A DNA stretch of 46,552 nucleotides from Xanthomonas maliensis (GCF_009192945.1 NZ_NSET01000009.1:1-46552), one strand, 5' to 3'; numbered from the stretch's first letter, positions 9,167 through 17,123 are shown. The notes: generated by a model not told the origin, from the letters alone. Numbers and translations are program-made.

Positions 9167-9610
9167 ATGCTGTCGCGTGCCGCCGGTGGCTGGGTGCGTT
9201 GGGGTATTCCGGCCCTCTGGCTTGGATGGGTTGCGGTCTATCTCGCCGCGTCGTTGCTTGGCCAGGGCCTCCCGCATCGCGTGGACGCGCTGCGTTGGCT
9301 GGCGCCCGCCTTGTTGGTGCTATTGACCGTTCGGCATGTCTGGTCGTGCAATCAGTGGGCGCAGGTGCGCGATGCAGGTGACGCGCTGGAGATCGTTCAG
9401 CACGGAAGAACGCAGCGCGTCGACGTTGCGCAGCTGCGCTCGGTCGATGCCGCCTGGCTGATTCCGCCGGTGCGGCTCGTGCTGAGATTCCACGGTGAGC
9501 GCGGCGAGGTGGTATTTCTTCCGGCAAGCGCGCAGGACCACACACAATTGGCAACGATGCTGCAGGCACGTGCAAGCGCGCGCCGGGCAGTGCAAGCGAG
9601 TACGACATGA
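9167..9610 (+). CDS. Small two-TM membrane protein of unknown function
   Basis: A 147-residue protein with two hydrophobic segments near the N-terminus (about 12-30, PALWLGWVAVYLAASLL, and 40-60, LRWLAPALLVLLTVRHVW). A soluble C-terminal part resembles a small PH-like beta domain (DALEIVQHGRTQRVDVAQLRSVDAAW), but this is a pattern impression only. A TTG at 9137 overlapping the dapD stop would add 10 residues; the ATG at 9167 is the more conservative choice. The stop overlaps the next ATG (ATGA), so it is translated as part of the dap operon. I do not recognise a function. Confidence 0.75.
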   Translation: MLSRAAGGWVRWGIPALWLGWVAVYLAASLLGQGLPHRVDALRWLAPALLVLLTVRHVWSCNQWAQVRDAGDALEIVQHGRTQRVDVAQLRSVDAAWLIPPVRLVLRFHGERGEVVFLPASAQDHTQLATMLQARASARRAVQASTT

Positions 9611-9963
9611 CCACGTTATACGGATTGAAGAACTGCGACACTTGCAAGAAGGCCAGCAAATGGCTGGACCGCTTCGGGGTCGGCTATACATTCGTGGATT
9701 ACCGGGACAACAAGCCGTCGCCGGAGACGCTGCTGGAGTGGGCTGGCAAGGCGGGCGGATTCGACGCGCTGATCAACAAGTCTTCCACCACCTGGCGGCA
9801 GTTGCCCGACAACAAGAAGACGCCTGGCTCGGATGCGGAGTGGAAGCTGTTGTTGCGCGAATACCCGCAACTGATTCGGCGGCCGGTGGTGATCGCCGAC
9901 GATGGCGCCTTCAGCCAGGGCTTTTCCGATAATGGCTTCAAGCAGCGCTTCGGCATCGGGTGA
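9607..9963 (+). CDS. ArsC/Spx-family thiol reductase-like protein (YffB type)
   Basis: A 118-residue thioredoxin-fold protein of the ArsC-like family. The N-terminal strand TTLYGLKNCDTCKKASKWL carries Cys10 and Cys13 (CDTC), followed by the family's VDYRDNKPSPETLLEW and the RRPVVIADD segment that forms the cis-Pro-like region. In E. coli the relative yffB also sits directly upstream of dapE, and that order is nearly kept here with one gene inserted. It lacks the full ArsC arsenate-binding arginine triad as far as I can judge, so a true arsenate reductase is unlikely. Its substrate is unknown. It overlaps both neighbours by four bases (ATGA in front, GTGA behind). Confidence 0.9.
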   Translation: MTTLYGLKNCDTCKKASKWLDRFGVGYTFVDYRDNKPSPETLLEWAGKAGGFDALINKSSTTWRQLPDNKKTPGSDAEWKLLLREYPQLIRRPVVIADDGAFSQGFSDNGFKQRFGIG

Positions 9964-10448
9964 AGCTGCGAGCGTACCGCGACGACGACTGGTCGGCGCT
10001 CTGCGCTGTCCATGACGCTGCGCGTCAGGAGGAGCTGCGGGCAGCCGGCCTGGCAGAAGCCTTCCTGCCGTTGTCGGTCGCTGCCGAGCGGGAGGGCCTG
10101 TTCGTCCACTACCAGCTGCGTGTCGCCGTGCTGGACGAACGGGTGGTCGGATTCGTCGCCTATGACGCGCACGAACTGGCCTGGCTGTACGTTGCGCCCG
10201 ACGTGCGCCGGCGCGGTGTCGGCATGGCGCTGGTCGAGGCGGCCAAGCAGGCGCATCCTGCCGGACTGACCTTGGAGCTGCTGGAAGGCAATCGCGCGGC
10301 GCTGGGGTTCTATCGACGCTGCGGTTTCGTGGAGACCGGCAGTCATCGCGGTCGAATGCCGGGGAACGAACGCTTTATGGTCAGCGTGTGGACGATGCAG
10401 TGGTCCGGACAGCCCGCCGCTGCAGGCGCTGCCGGGCCGGTCTTGTGA
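9960..10448 (+). CDS. GNAT-family N-acetyltransferase
   Basis: A 162-residue acyl-CoA N-acyltransferase. The acetyl-CoA-binding motif A is clear: [20 protein letters not shown] at about 74-93 with the R/Q-x-x-G-x-G/A element RRRGVG. Motif B follows ([20 protein letters not shown]), the usual Asn and Tyr near the C-terminus of the fold. It starts with GTG overlapping the stop of the yffB-like gene (GTGA). It lies between two genes linked to lysine synthesis, but nothing in the sequence identifies the amine acceptor. The last 10-15 residues are Ala/Gly/Pro-rich. Confidence 0.9.
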   Translation: MKLRAYRDDDWSALCAVHDAARQEELRAAGLAEAFLPLSVAAEREGLFVHYQLRVAVLDERVVGFVAYDAHELAWLYVAPDVRRRGVGMALVEAAKQAHPAGLTLELLEGNRAALGFYRRCGFVETGSHRGRMPGNERFMVSVWTMQWSGQPAAAGAAGPVL

Positions 10449-10465
10449 TGACGGAAAGCAATGAC

Positions 10466-11599
10466 ATGAACGATGTGCTGGAGTTGACCTGCGATCTGAT
10501 TGCCCGTCCGTCGGTGACGCCCGACGATGCCGGCTGCCAGGCACTGCTCGCAGCACGCCTGCAGCGGTCAGGATTCGCTTGCGAACACCTGCGCCTGGGG
10601 GCAGTCGACAATCTCTGGGCCACCCATGGCAGTGGCGCGCCGGTGCTGGTGCTGCTGGGCCATACCGACGTGGTGCCGCCGGGACCGCGCGAGGCGTGGA
10701 CCAGCGATCCGTTCGACCCACAGGTGCGTGATGGTGTGCTGTACGGCCGCGGTGCGGCCGACATGAAGGGCAGCGTGGCCGCGTTCGTGATCGCCGCCGA
10801 GCAGTTCGTCGCCGCGCATCCGAATCACCCGGGCACGCTGGCGGTGCTGTTGACCAGCGACGAGGAGGGCGCGGCCATCGATGGCGTGCGCCACGTCGCC
10901 CGTCTGTTCGCCGAACGTGGTCAGCGGATCGACTGGTGCATCACGGGCGAGCCGTCCTCGACGGCGGCGCTGGGCGATCTGCTGCGGGTGGGGCGTCGGG
11001 GCAGTCTGTCGGCAAAGCTGCGCGTGCAAGGGCTGCAGGGCCATGTGGCGTATCCGGACAAGGCACGCAATCCGATCCACCTGGCCGCGCCGGCCTTGGC
11101 CGAACTGTGTGCGCGTCGGTGGGACGAGGGTTACGAAAGCTTCCCGCCGACCGGCTTGCAGATCTCCAATATCCATGCCGGCACCGGCGCCAACAACGTG
11201 ATTCCTGGCGAGCTGGAAGTGGATTTCAACCTCCGCTACAACCCGCACTGGAGCGCCGCCACGCTGGAAGCGGACATCACCGCACTGCTGGATCGCCACG
11301 GTCTGCAGTACACGTTGGCGTGGCATCGCAGCGGCGAGCCGTTCTATACCCCGGAAGGTGAGCTACGCAGCGCAGCGCGCGCGGTGCTGGCCGAGCATGT
11401 CGGCCGTGCGCCGGAGGAAAGCACCGGTGGCGGCACCTCCGATGCACGCTTCATCGCGCCATTGGGGGCGCAGTGCATTGAAGTGGGGCCGGTCAATGCC
11501 AGCATCCATCAGGTCGACGAGCATGTCCGGGTCGCCGATCTGCTGGCCTTGCCGGGGCTGTATCAACGACTGGTCGAGCGCTTGTTGCTGGATGCCTGA
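10466..11599 (+). CDS. dapE: Succinyl-diaminopimelate desuccinylase
   Basis: Hydrolyses N-succinyl-LL-diaminopimelate to LL-diaminopimelate and succinate with a di-zinc centre. It is an M20-family enzyme of 377 residues. The metal and catalytic residues are visible: His66 and Asp68 ([11 protein letters not shown]), Asp99 ([10 protein letters not shown]), Glu133/Glu134 (TSDEEG) and the C-terminal His in [11 protein letters not shown]. The dimerisation lid domain lies in the middle (about 180-290). The ATG at 10466 has GGAAAG 7 bases upstream and gives the standard family length. An ATG at 10448 overlapping the GNAT stop would add 6 residues without a ribosome site. It completes the succinylase branch together with dapD. 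Confidence 0.96.
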   Translation: MNDVLELTCDLIARPSVTPDDAGCQALLAARLQRSGFACEHLRLGAVDNLWATHGSGAPVLVLLGHTDVVPPGPREAWTSDPFDPQVRDGVLYGRGAADMKGSVAAFVIAAEQFVAAHPNHPGTLAVLLTSDEEGAAIDGVRHVARLFAERGQRIDWCITGEPSSTAALGDLLRVGRRGSLSAKLRVQGLQGHVAYPDKARNPIHLAAPALAELCARRWDEGYESFPPTGLQISNIHAGTGANNVIPGELEVDFNLRYNPHWSAATLEADITALLDRHGLQYTLAWHRSGEPFYTPEGELRSAARAVLAEHVGRAPEESTGGGTSDARFIAPLGAQCIEVGPVNASIHQVDEHVRVADLLALPGLYQRLVERLLLDA

Positions 11600-11638
11600 A
11601 GTAGTGGCTTCGTTGCCACTGAAACGGTTGCATCAGGC
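11594..11638 (+). repeat. Nested inverted repeats at the dapE 3' end
   Basis: GCCTGA (11594-11599, including the dapE stop) is complementary to TCAGGC (11633-11638). Inside it AGTGGC (11603-11608) and GCCACT (11615-11620) form a 6-bp hairpin with a 6-base loop. No T-tract follows, so this is not an obvious intrinsic terminator. The outer arm overlaps the candidate asnB leader promoter. Confidence 0.4.
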
Positions 11639-11656
11639 GTAGCGAACCGTTAGCGT
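11628..11656 (+). promoter_or_regulatory. Weak candidate promoter for the asnB leader
   Basis: TTGCAT (11628-11633, 4/6 to the -35 consensus) and TAGCGT (11651-11656, 3/6 to the -10) are separated by 17 bases. The -10 ends 7 bases before the leader-peptide ATG at 11664, so the transcript would begin at about the ATG. The hexamers are poor; placement and spacing are the main support. Confidence 0.3.
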
Positions 11657-11663
11657 CGATCGC

Positions 11664-11753
11664 ATGGTCAATCGTTCCAACCTCGCCAATAACGTCAATC
11701 GCAATCCGCTGCGCGCGAATAATCGTGCGCGGCTGATGCGGGTCTGCGACTAG
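11664..11753 (+). CDS. Asparagine-rich leader peptide of the asnB attenuator (29 aa)
   Basis: A 29-codon ORF (ATG 11664, TAG 11751-11753) lying between dapE and asnB. Eight of 29 residues are Asn: positions 3, 6, 9, 10, 12, 14, 19 and 20, six of them AAT and two AAC. The remainder is mostly Arg, Leu, Ala and Val. There is no clear Shine-Dalgarno sequence, which would fit a leaderless transcript. Its last codons (11731-11743) are the 5' arm of an antiterminator that competes with the terminator at 11791-11816. The tandem Asn19-Asn20 codons (11718-11723) sit in the loop of a 7-bp hairpin (11711-11717 with 11724-11730, one G-U pair) immediately before that arm. The structural gene downstream makes asparagine, so this is read as a charging-sensitive leader of the classical attenuation type. 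Confidence 0.85.
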   Translation: MVNRSNLANNVNRNPLRANNRARLMRVCD

Positions 11754-11802
11754 GCGACGTTCCACCATACGACGCCCGGCAACCAGAAAACCCGCATCGG
11801 CC
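11731..11802 (+). promoter_or_regulatory. Antiterminator helix of the asnB leader
   Basis: GGCTGATGCGGGT (11731-11743) can pair with ACCCGCATCGGCC (11790-11802) over 13 continuous base pairs with a single G-U wobble. The second arm is the 5' half of the terminator stem, so the two structures are mutually exclusive. A ribosome finishing at the TAG (11751) would cover the first arm and permit termination. One stalled at the Asn codons, the last of which ends at 11723, would leave most of it free. Confidence 0.8.
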
Positions 11803-11816
11803 GATGCGGGTTTTTT
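11791..11816 (+). terminator. Intrinsic terminator (attenuator) upstream of asnB
   Basis: A perfect inverted repeat CCCGCATCGGCCGATGCGGG (11791-11810) is followed at once by six T residues (11811-11816) and preceded by four A residues. It lies 70 bases before the asnB ATG and downstream of the Asn-rich leader ORF. It could in principle end dapE transcription too, but its overlap with the antiterminator arm points to regulated termination. Confidence 0.9.
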
Positions 11817-11886
11817 CATGGGCGAGGTTCATGCTGTAACCGTCTTCGGCTCGACTGCTCATCCCGCCAATTCCAGGAGTGTTTCC

Positions 11887-13581
11887 ATGTGTTCGATCTT
11901 CGGCATCTTCGGCCTGCAACCCGGCGACGACCTGCAGGCCCTGCGCCGGCAGGCGCTGGAGTGTTCGCAGCGGCAACGCCATCGCGGCCCGGACTGGAGC
12001 GGCGTGCATGTCGATGCCGGCGCCATCCTGGTGCACGAGCGCCTGGCCATCGTCGACCCGGCCGGTGGCGCCCAGCCGCTGGTATCGGCCGATGGGCAAC
12101 TGGTGCTGGCAGTCAACGGCGAGATCTACAACCATCGCGAACTCAAGCAGGACTTGCAGCAGCCATACGCATTCCAGACCGGCTCGGATTGCGAGGTGAT
12201 CAATGCGCTTTACCGCGAGGATGCGCCGGCCTCGTATCTCAACCGCCTCAACGGCATCTTCGCCTTCGCGCTTTGGGACAAGGCCGCCGGGCGGGTGATC
12301 ATCGCGCGCGATCCGATCGGCGTGGTGCCGCTGTACTGGGGACATGACCGCGAGGGACGGCTGCGGGTCGCTTCCGAACTGAAGTCGCTGGTGGATGCCT
12401 GCGCCGATGCGGCGCAGTTCCCGCCGGGACATTGGTACGACAGCGCCACCGGCCAGGTGACCCGCTATTACGAGCGCGGGTGGCGCGAATACGGCGAGGT
12501 GGAAGGCGTGGAGGTGTCGTTGCAGGAGCTGCGCGAAGCGTTCGAGCGTGCCGTCCACCGCCAACTGATGACCGATGTGCCGTATGGCGTGCTGCTGTCC
12601 GGCGGGCTGGATTCTTCGTTGGTGGCGGCGGTAGCAGCGCGTTACGCACGCCATCGCATCGAGGAGAACGATCGCACCGAGGCCTGGTGGCCGCGGCTGC
12701 ATTCGTTCGCGATCGGTCTGGCCGGTTCGCCGGACCTGGCCGCTGCCGAGGTGGCGGCGGCGGCCCTGGGTACGGTGCATCATGGGTTCGAGTACAGCTT
12801 CGAGGAGGGCCTGGACGCGCTGCCGGAAGTGATCCGCCATATCGAGACCTACGACGTCACCACCATCCGCGCGTCCACGCCGATGTTTCTGCTGGCACGA
12901 CGGATCAAGGCGATGGGCGTCAAGATGGTGTTGTCGGGCGAGGGCAGCGACGAGGTCTTCGGCGGCTACCTGTATTTTCACAAGGCACCCAATGCGCGCG
13001 AATTCCATGAAGAGCTGGTGCGCAAGCTCGATGCGCTCAATAACTACGATTGCCTGCGCGCCAACAAGTCGATGATGGCCTGGGGCGTGGAGCCGCGGGT
13101 GCCGTTCCTGGACCGCGAGTTCCTCGACGTGGCCATGCGCATGGATGCACGCTTCAAGATGATCGAACGCGGCAGCAACGCTGCCAATCGAATGGAAAAA
13201 GGCGTGCTGCGTGCCGCATTCGAGGGCTATCTGCCGGAGGCGATCCTGTGGCGGCAAAAGGAGCAATTCAGCGATGGCGTCGGCTACGGCTGGATCGACG
13301 GACTCAAGGCGCATGCGCAGGCACAGGTCAGCGATCGCGAGCTAGCCGCAGCCGATCGTCGCTTTCCGGTCAATCCGCCGCAGACCAAAGAGGCCTATCT
13401 TTACCGCAGTCTGTTCGAGCAGTTCTTTCCAGGCCAGGCCGCGGCCGAGACGGTGCCCGGCGGAAAGTCGATCGCGTGTTCATCACCGACGGCGATCGCC
13501 TGGGACGCGAGCTTTGCGGCGATGGCCGACCCCTCCGGGCGCGCGGTGGCTGGCGTGCACGCGCAGGCACTCGCGTCCTGA
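11887..13581 (+). CDS. asnB: Glutamine-hydrolysing asparagine synthetase B
   Basis: Makes asparagine from aspartate, glutamine and ATP in the cytoplasm. It is 564 residues, close to the E. coli enzyme. Cys2 (MCSIFGIF) is the N-terminal glutaminase nucleophile after Met removal. The class II amidotransferase domain runs to about 190 (RHRGPD, LVHERLAIVD, AVNGEIYNH, GSDCEV). The synthetase domain carries the PP-loop SGGLDSS at 238-244 and the LSGEGSDEVFGGY and VEPRVPFLDREFLD motifs. AGGAG is 7-8 bases upstream of the ATG. Expression is probably set by the upstream Asn leader. It follows dapE, placing two aspartate-consuming pathways side by side. Confidence 0.97.
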   Translation: MCSIFGIFGLQPGDDLQALRRQALECSQRQRHRGPDWSGVHVDAGAILVHERLAIVDPAGGAQPLVSADGQLVLAVNGEIYNHRELKQDLQQPYAFQTGSDCEVINALYREDAPASYLNRLNGIFAFALWDKAAGRVIIARDPIGVVPLYWGHDREGRLRVASELKSLVDACADAAQFPPGHWYDSATGQVTRYYERGWREYGEVEGVEVSLQELREAFERAVHRQLMTDVPYGVLLSGGLDSSLVAAVAARYARHRIEENDRTEAWWPRLHSFAIGLAGSPDLAAAEVAAAALGTVHHGFEYSFEEGLDALPEVIRHIETYDVTTIRASTPMFLLARRIKAMGVKMVLSGEGSDEVFGGYLYFHKAPNAREFHEELVRKLDALNNYDCLRANKSMMAWGVEPRVPFLDREFLDVAMRMDARFKMIERGSNAANRMEKGVLRAAFEGYLPEAILWRQKEQFSDGVGYGWIDGLKAHAQAQVSDRELAAADRRFPVNPPQTKEAYLYRSLFEQFFPGQAAAETVPGGKSIACSSPTAIAWDASFAAMADPSGRAVAGVHAQALAS

Positions 13582-13588
13582 GTAAGGT

Positions 13589-13613
13589 GGCCGGCGGTTT
13601 GTGGCCGCCGGCC
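13589..13613. terminator. GC-rich hairpin between convergent genes
   Basis: GGCCGGCGG (13589-13597) and CCGCCGGCC (13605-13613) form a perfect 9-bp stem with a 7-base loop, 8 bases after the asnB stop and before the stop of the convergent beta-helix gene. There is no strong T-tract on either strand, so terminator function is likely from position but not proven by sequence. Confidence 0.5.
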
Positions 13614-13621
13614 GGTTGCGA

Positions 13622-14671
13622 TCATTCGTGACGGACGCAGTAGCCGTAGCGCTTGGGATCGATGTCGACACCGGCCACGTCGGCCTCGTTATGTCGCCAC
13701 ACGTTGGGCTTGAAGTCCGCGCCGTTGCAATTGGCGGCGCGATCCACACCGATGGTGTAGGTGAACGGATTGCCGGTGAAGCGGTTGTTCTCGAACACGT
13801 TGTCCTGGCTCATGCTGTTGTCCCAGCACAGGATTTCGGGTGTGCGATAGCGGATGGCGCAGGCCAGGAAGATGCCGGCGCTGTGATTGCCTTCGAACTG
13901 GTTGTTGGCGAAGCGGTTGCGCCGGGCGTCGGACAGATAGATGCCCTGGCTGCCGTTGCGCGCGAAGCGGTTGTCGCGGATCTCGCTGTCTTCCAGGTGC
14001 TCGGTGGTCAGACCGGCAGCCACGTTGTCGTGCAGGTAGTTGTTGAACATCTTGACCTGCGAGGTGCGATTGAACGACACGCCGTCCCAGATCGCGCCGG
14101 ACACGTCGTTGTTCTCGATGGTCAGGTCGCGGGTATCGTATTCGCTGAGTAGGCAGGCGCTGCGGCATTTGTTGACCTGCAGGCCGGCCAGGCGAATGCC
14201 CTGGCCGGAACGCACGACCACTGCGCTGTTGCTCAGGTAGGGGCGCTCGGGCATGAATTCCTTGTCGCCGGTGCTGGCGACGATCTGCATGTTTTCGATA
14301 TCGACATCGCGAATCACACCGGTCGGCTGTTGATTTTCGTAGTCGCCCACCACCAGCACCGGCTGCTGCACGCCGTCGGCCATGCGCAGCACGGTGCTCG
14401 GGCCTTGGCCGTGCAGGGTCAGATTGCCGCGGTGGATCGATACCAGGCCCTTCAGCGGGAACTCGCCCTTCTCCAGACACAGCGTCACCGGCTTGTCGCC
14501 TTGCGGCAATGCGTCGATGGCCTTTTGTAGATCCTGTCCGGGACGGACCTTGGCTGTGCAGGTGGTGGCGTTGGCGGTGGGCGGATCGGCCTTGGCCTGG
14601 CCGGGTGCGGCGCAGGCGGTGGCCAGTAGCAAGGGCAACACGACAGAGACGGAGCGGGCAAGCTGGGGCAT
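13622..14671 (-). CDS. Secreted/lipoprotein-like parallel beta-helix protein (NosD/PbH1 type)
   Basis: A 349-residue exported protein. The N-terminus MPQLARSVSVVLPLLLATAC is a signal sequence with a possible but weak lipobox (ATAC). The body is a right-handed parallel beta-helix with repeated short strands and Asn ladders (DVDIENMQIVAS, DLTIENNDVSGAIWDGVSF, VKMFNNYLHDNVAAGL, EIRDNRFARNGSQGIYLSD, FANNQFEGNHSAGIFLA, NVFENNRFTGNPF). This fold occurs in polysaccharide lyases, epimerases and NosD-like proteins; I see no assignable catalytic set. GGAA lies about 8 bases before the ATG. It is convergent with asnB and downstream of a TonB receptor on the same strand, but 292 bases away, so operon membership is doubtful. 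Confidence 0.85.
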   Translation of the reverse strand: MPQLARSVSVVLPLLLATACAAPGQAKADPPTANATTCTAKVRPGQDLQKAIDALPQGDKPVTLCLEKGEFPLKGLVSIHRGNLTLHGQGPSTVLRMADGVQQPVLVVGDYENQQPTGVIRDVDIENMQIVASTGDKEFMPERPYLSNSAVVVRSGQGIRLAGLQVNKCRSACLLSEYDTRDLTIENNDVSGAIWDGVSFNRTSQVKMFNNYLHDNVAAGLTTEHLEDSEIRDNRFARNGSQGIYLSDARRNRFANNQFEGNHSAGIFLACAIRYRTPEILCWDNSMSQDNVFENNRFTGNPFTYTIGVDRAANCNGADFKPNVWRHNEADVAGVDIDPKRYGYCVRHE

Positions 14672-14963
14672 GCGGATTCCGGAAGTGGGGGGAGGGGGCG
14701 AACGCGCTGGAGTCGGCGCTCGCGACGGCCTCTAGTGTCTCGCAGCAGGCGTTAAGTTCCAGCCGACGGCAGTGCGCGCAGTCGGCGCTGGTTCATTGCC
14801 TGGCCATGTTGCTAGCGCAGAGCGTGCGTTGCGTCGCGCCTTGAGGACGTACAGTCACTGCTGACGCCTGTACGCAGCGGAAGAGATCCAGACGACATGC
14901 CACAGACGCGCGCTCGCGCACTTGGCGGACGCGACAGTGGGGCGCATGGGGTGCGCGCCTGCG

Positions 14964-17099
14964 TCAGAAGCTATAGGCCACTTGCAGATAGATCCGCCGC
15001 GGCTCGCCCGGGAAGTGGCCGGTGCGTGTGATGAATCCGCTGGCGGCATAGACCTTGTCGAACAGATTCTTGACGTTGATCTGCAGCTTCCAGGCGTCCC
15101 ACTGGGTTTGCCAACTGATGTCGTAGATTGCATAGGGCTTGACCCGTTGACCGTCCAGGCTCAGTCGTTCGCCAACGTAGTCGGCACCGAAACCGATCGC
15201 CGAATTCCAGGCCGGCAGGTCGTAGCGCGTCCATAGTCCGAAGGTGTTGCGCGGTGCATTGGCGAAACGGTCGCCGGAGGCATTGGTGATGCCGTTGGTG
15301 CCGGCATCGAGCACGCGTGCATCGTTGTAGGCGTAGCTGAGGTTGAGCACCCAGCGTTCGCTCAGATCGGCCAACAGATCCACTTCAAGCCCCTGGCTGC
15401 GCACCAGGCCCAGCGCGGCGAGCTGGTTGACGCCATCGACGATGCGGCCATCGGCCTGCACGATGTTGCTGCGTTCGATCCGATACAACGCGGTCGTCAG
15501 ATTGAGCCCGCCGTCGTTGAGCGCGCTCTTCAGGCCAATCTCCCATTGCGTGCTGCGCTCGGGTTCGAATGGCCCGCCAACGCTGCTGTCCTGGTTGGCG
15601 GCGTCCTGCGGCAGGAAGCCACTCGCATGGCTGGCGTAGGCGTTCAGTCCTTCGCGCAACACCAGGGTGCTGCCCACCCGCCAGCTCAGATCGTTGCCGC
15701 GCACGCGCGAACCATCCAGTCGGTCGTCGTCGGTGAAGCCGTCCCAGCGCAGTCCTGCCATCGCGAACCAGCGTGCGGTGAGCGTGAGTTCGTCCTGCAG
15801 GTAGGCACCGTAGCGCTGGCTGCGGGTGCTGGTGGCGCGCCATGGCAGGTTGGCCAAGCCGTAGTCGTAGTAACCGCTGCGGCCGTATTGAGGATGGAAC
15901 AGATCGATGCCGGGGACCGGGCCGCGCGTGCGGCCGGTATCGGCGGTATTGGTGGTCTGCGCGCGGAAGTCGGCATCCAGTCGGTAGTAGTCGGCACCCA
16001 TCAGCAACTTGTGCGCGATCGCGCCGGTTTCGGTACGAAACACCGCATTGAGATTGCTGGCGATCGCATCGTTGTTGCGGTACTGATTGCGCAGCTGGCG
16101 GGTCATCCATTCCGCCACGCCATCGCGATCGCGGTCGATCAGCCCCATCGGCTCGTGGTAGATCTGGTGCTCGGCGTTCTCGAACCAACGCACCGCCATG
16201 TCCACGTCCCAGGCAATGGATGGCGCGAAGCGATACTGCGCGAACGCGACCTTGGCGCGCATGTCGAGGAAGTCGCTTGGCTCGTTGTGGTTCCAGCGAC
16301 GGTCGGTGAGAAAGTTGCCTGCGTTGTCCACCGGCACGCCGCGCAGGCGGTTGCCGCCCAGGTTCTGGATGATGTCGGTGTATTGCAGGGTGAGCTCGCC
16401 GGTGTCGCCGACGTCCAATGCCACCGACGCATCGCCGATCTGGCTCTGGCTGTCGGTATTCCAACGGAAACCATCCTCGCCGTCGGCATAGGCGCCGATG
16501 CGGTAGCGCACGCGACCATCCGCGCTGGCTGGACCGCTGGCCTCGAACGAGGCCGCGCCGAAGGATTGATTGCCGAGCTGCAGTTCCACGCGCCGGCTGG
16601 TCTGATGGCTAGGCTTGCGCGTGACGTAGTTGATGACGCCGCCCGGTTCGCCGCCGCCGTACAGTGCGCCTGCCGGGCCCTTGAGCACCTCCACACGCTC
16701 GATATTGAACAACTGCGGGACCGCGAAGCCGGCATAGGGATCGCCACGCAAGCCGTCATACAGCACGTTCTCCTGGCGGAACCCGCGCAAGGTGACGCCG
16801 GCGTAGCTGAAGAAGCTGATGCCGCTGATGCTGCGATACAGATCGGTGATCTGGCGGGCGGCCTGGTCGTCGATCAATTCGCGCGGCAGGACTTGTACCG
16901 ATTGCGGCACCAGGGCCAGCGGCGTGTCGGTGCGCGTGGCCACAGCGGCTTCGTCGGATTTGTACAAGGTCTGCGCGCGGCCGACCACATGCACGCCATC
17001 CAGCTCGGTGACCGTATTGCCGCTGTTCTGGGCCAGGACAGCAGGGGAGGAAGACAGCAGCACGGCCGAGATGGCAACGACAAGCAACGTGGGGTGCAT
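14964..17099 (-). CDS. TonB-dependent siderophore receptor
   Basis: An outer-membrane receptor of 711 residues that would import a ferric siderophore using TonB/ExbBD energy. It has a signal peptide (about 1-23, ending VLAQ), a possible TonB-box region TELDGVHVVG, a plug domain (about 55-165) with VPQSVQVLPRELIDDQ, VTLRGF, VEVLKGPAGALYGGGEPGGVINYVTRKP, and a 22-strand barrel ending in aromatic Phe (YLQVAYSF). It lacks the N-terminal STN signalling domain, so it is a plain transporter rather than a transducer. The closest family by motif is the FhuE/FoxA/FpvA-like hydroxamate group, but the ligand cannot be read from sequence. A degenerate Fur-like repeat overlaps the region just before the ATG. 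Confidence 0.93.
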   Translation of the reverse strand: MHPTLLVVAISAVLLSSSPAVLAQNSGNTVTELDGVHVVGRAQTLYKSDEAAVATRTDTPLALVPQSVQVLPRELIDDQAARQITDLYRSISGISFFSYAGVTLRGFRQENVLYDGLRGDPYAGFAVPQLFNIERVEVLKGPAGALYGGGEPGGVINYVTRKPSHQTSRRVELQLGNQSFGAASFEASGPASADGRVRYRIGAYADGEDGFRWNTDSQSQIGDASVALDVGDTGELTLQYTDIIQNLGGNRLRGVPVDNAGNFLTDRRWNHNEPSDFLDMRAKVAFAQYRFAPSIAWDVDMAVRWFENAEHQIYHEPMGLIDRDRDGVAEWMTRQLRNQYRNNDAIASNLNAVFRTETGAIAHKLLMGADYYRLDADFRAQTTNTADTGRTRGPVPGIDLFHPQYGRSGYYDYGLANLPWRATSTRSQRYGAYLQDELTLTARWFAMAGLRWDGFTDDDRLDGSRVRGNDLSWRVGSTLVLREGLNAYASHASGFLPQDAANQDSSVGGPFEPERSTQWEIGLKSALNDGGLNLTTALYRIERSNIVQADGRIVDGVNQLAALGLVRSQGLEVDLLADLSERWVLNLSYAYNDARVLDAGTNGITNASGDRFANAPRNTFGLWTRYDLPAWNSAIGFGADYVGERLSLDGQRVKPYAIYDISWQTQWDAWKLQINVKNLFDKVYAASGFITRTGHFPGEPRRIYLQVAYSF

Positions 17100-17102
17100 T
17101 GG

Positions 17103-17123
17103 TGAGAATGGGAATGGATATCA
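17103..17123 (-). promoter_or_regulatory. Possible Fur box before the TonB receptor
   Basis: On the plus strand GAGAAT, GGGAAT and GGATAT occur in tandem, partial matches (5/6, 4/6, 3/6) to the GATAAT repeats of a Fur box, 4-24 bases before the receptor ATG. An AT-rich TGCAT/ATGCA inverted repeat follows at 17126-17141. The match is weak; the gene's function makes it plausible. Confidence 0.25.

Noticed and set aside
14672..14963. Intergenic region between beta-helix and TonB genes
   Set aside because: I looked for terminators, small ORFs and repeats; only short GC-rich runs are present, none convincing.
15546..17105. Long open frame on the plus strand opposite the TonB receptor
   Set aside because: It is antisense to a gene with clear domains, has no ribosome site or recognisable motif, and long antisense frames are expected at this GC content.
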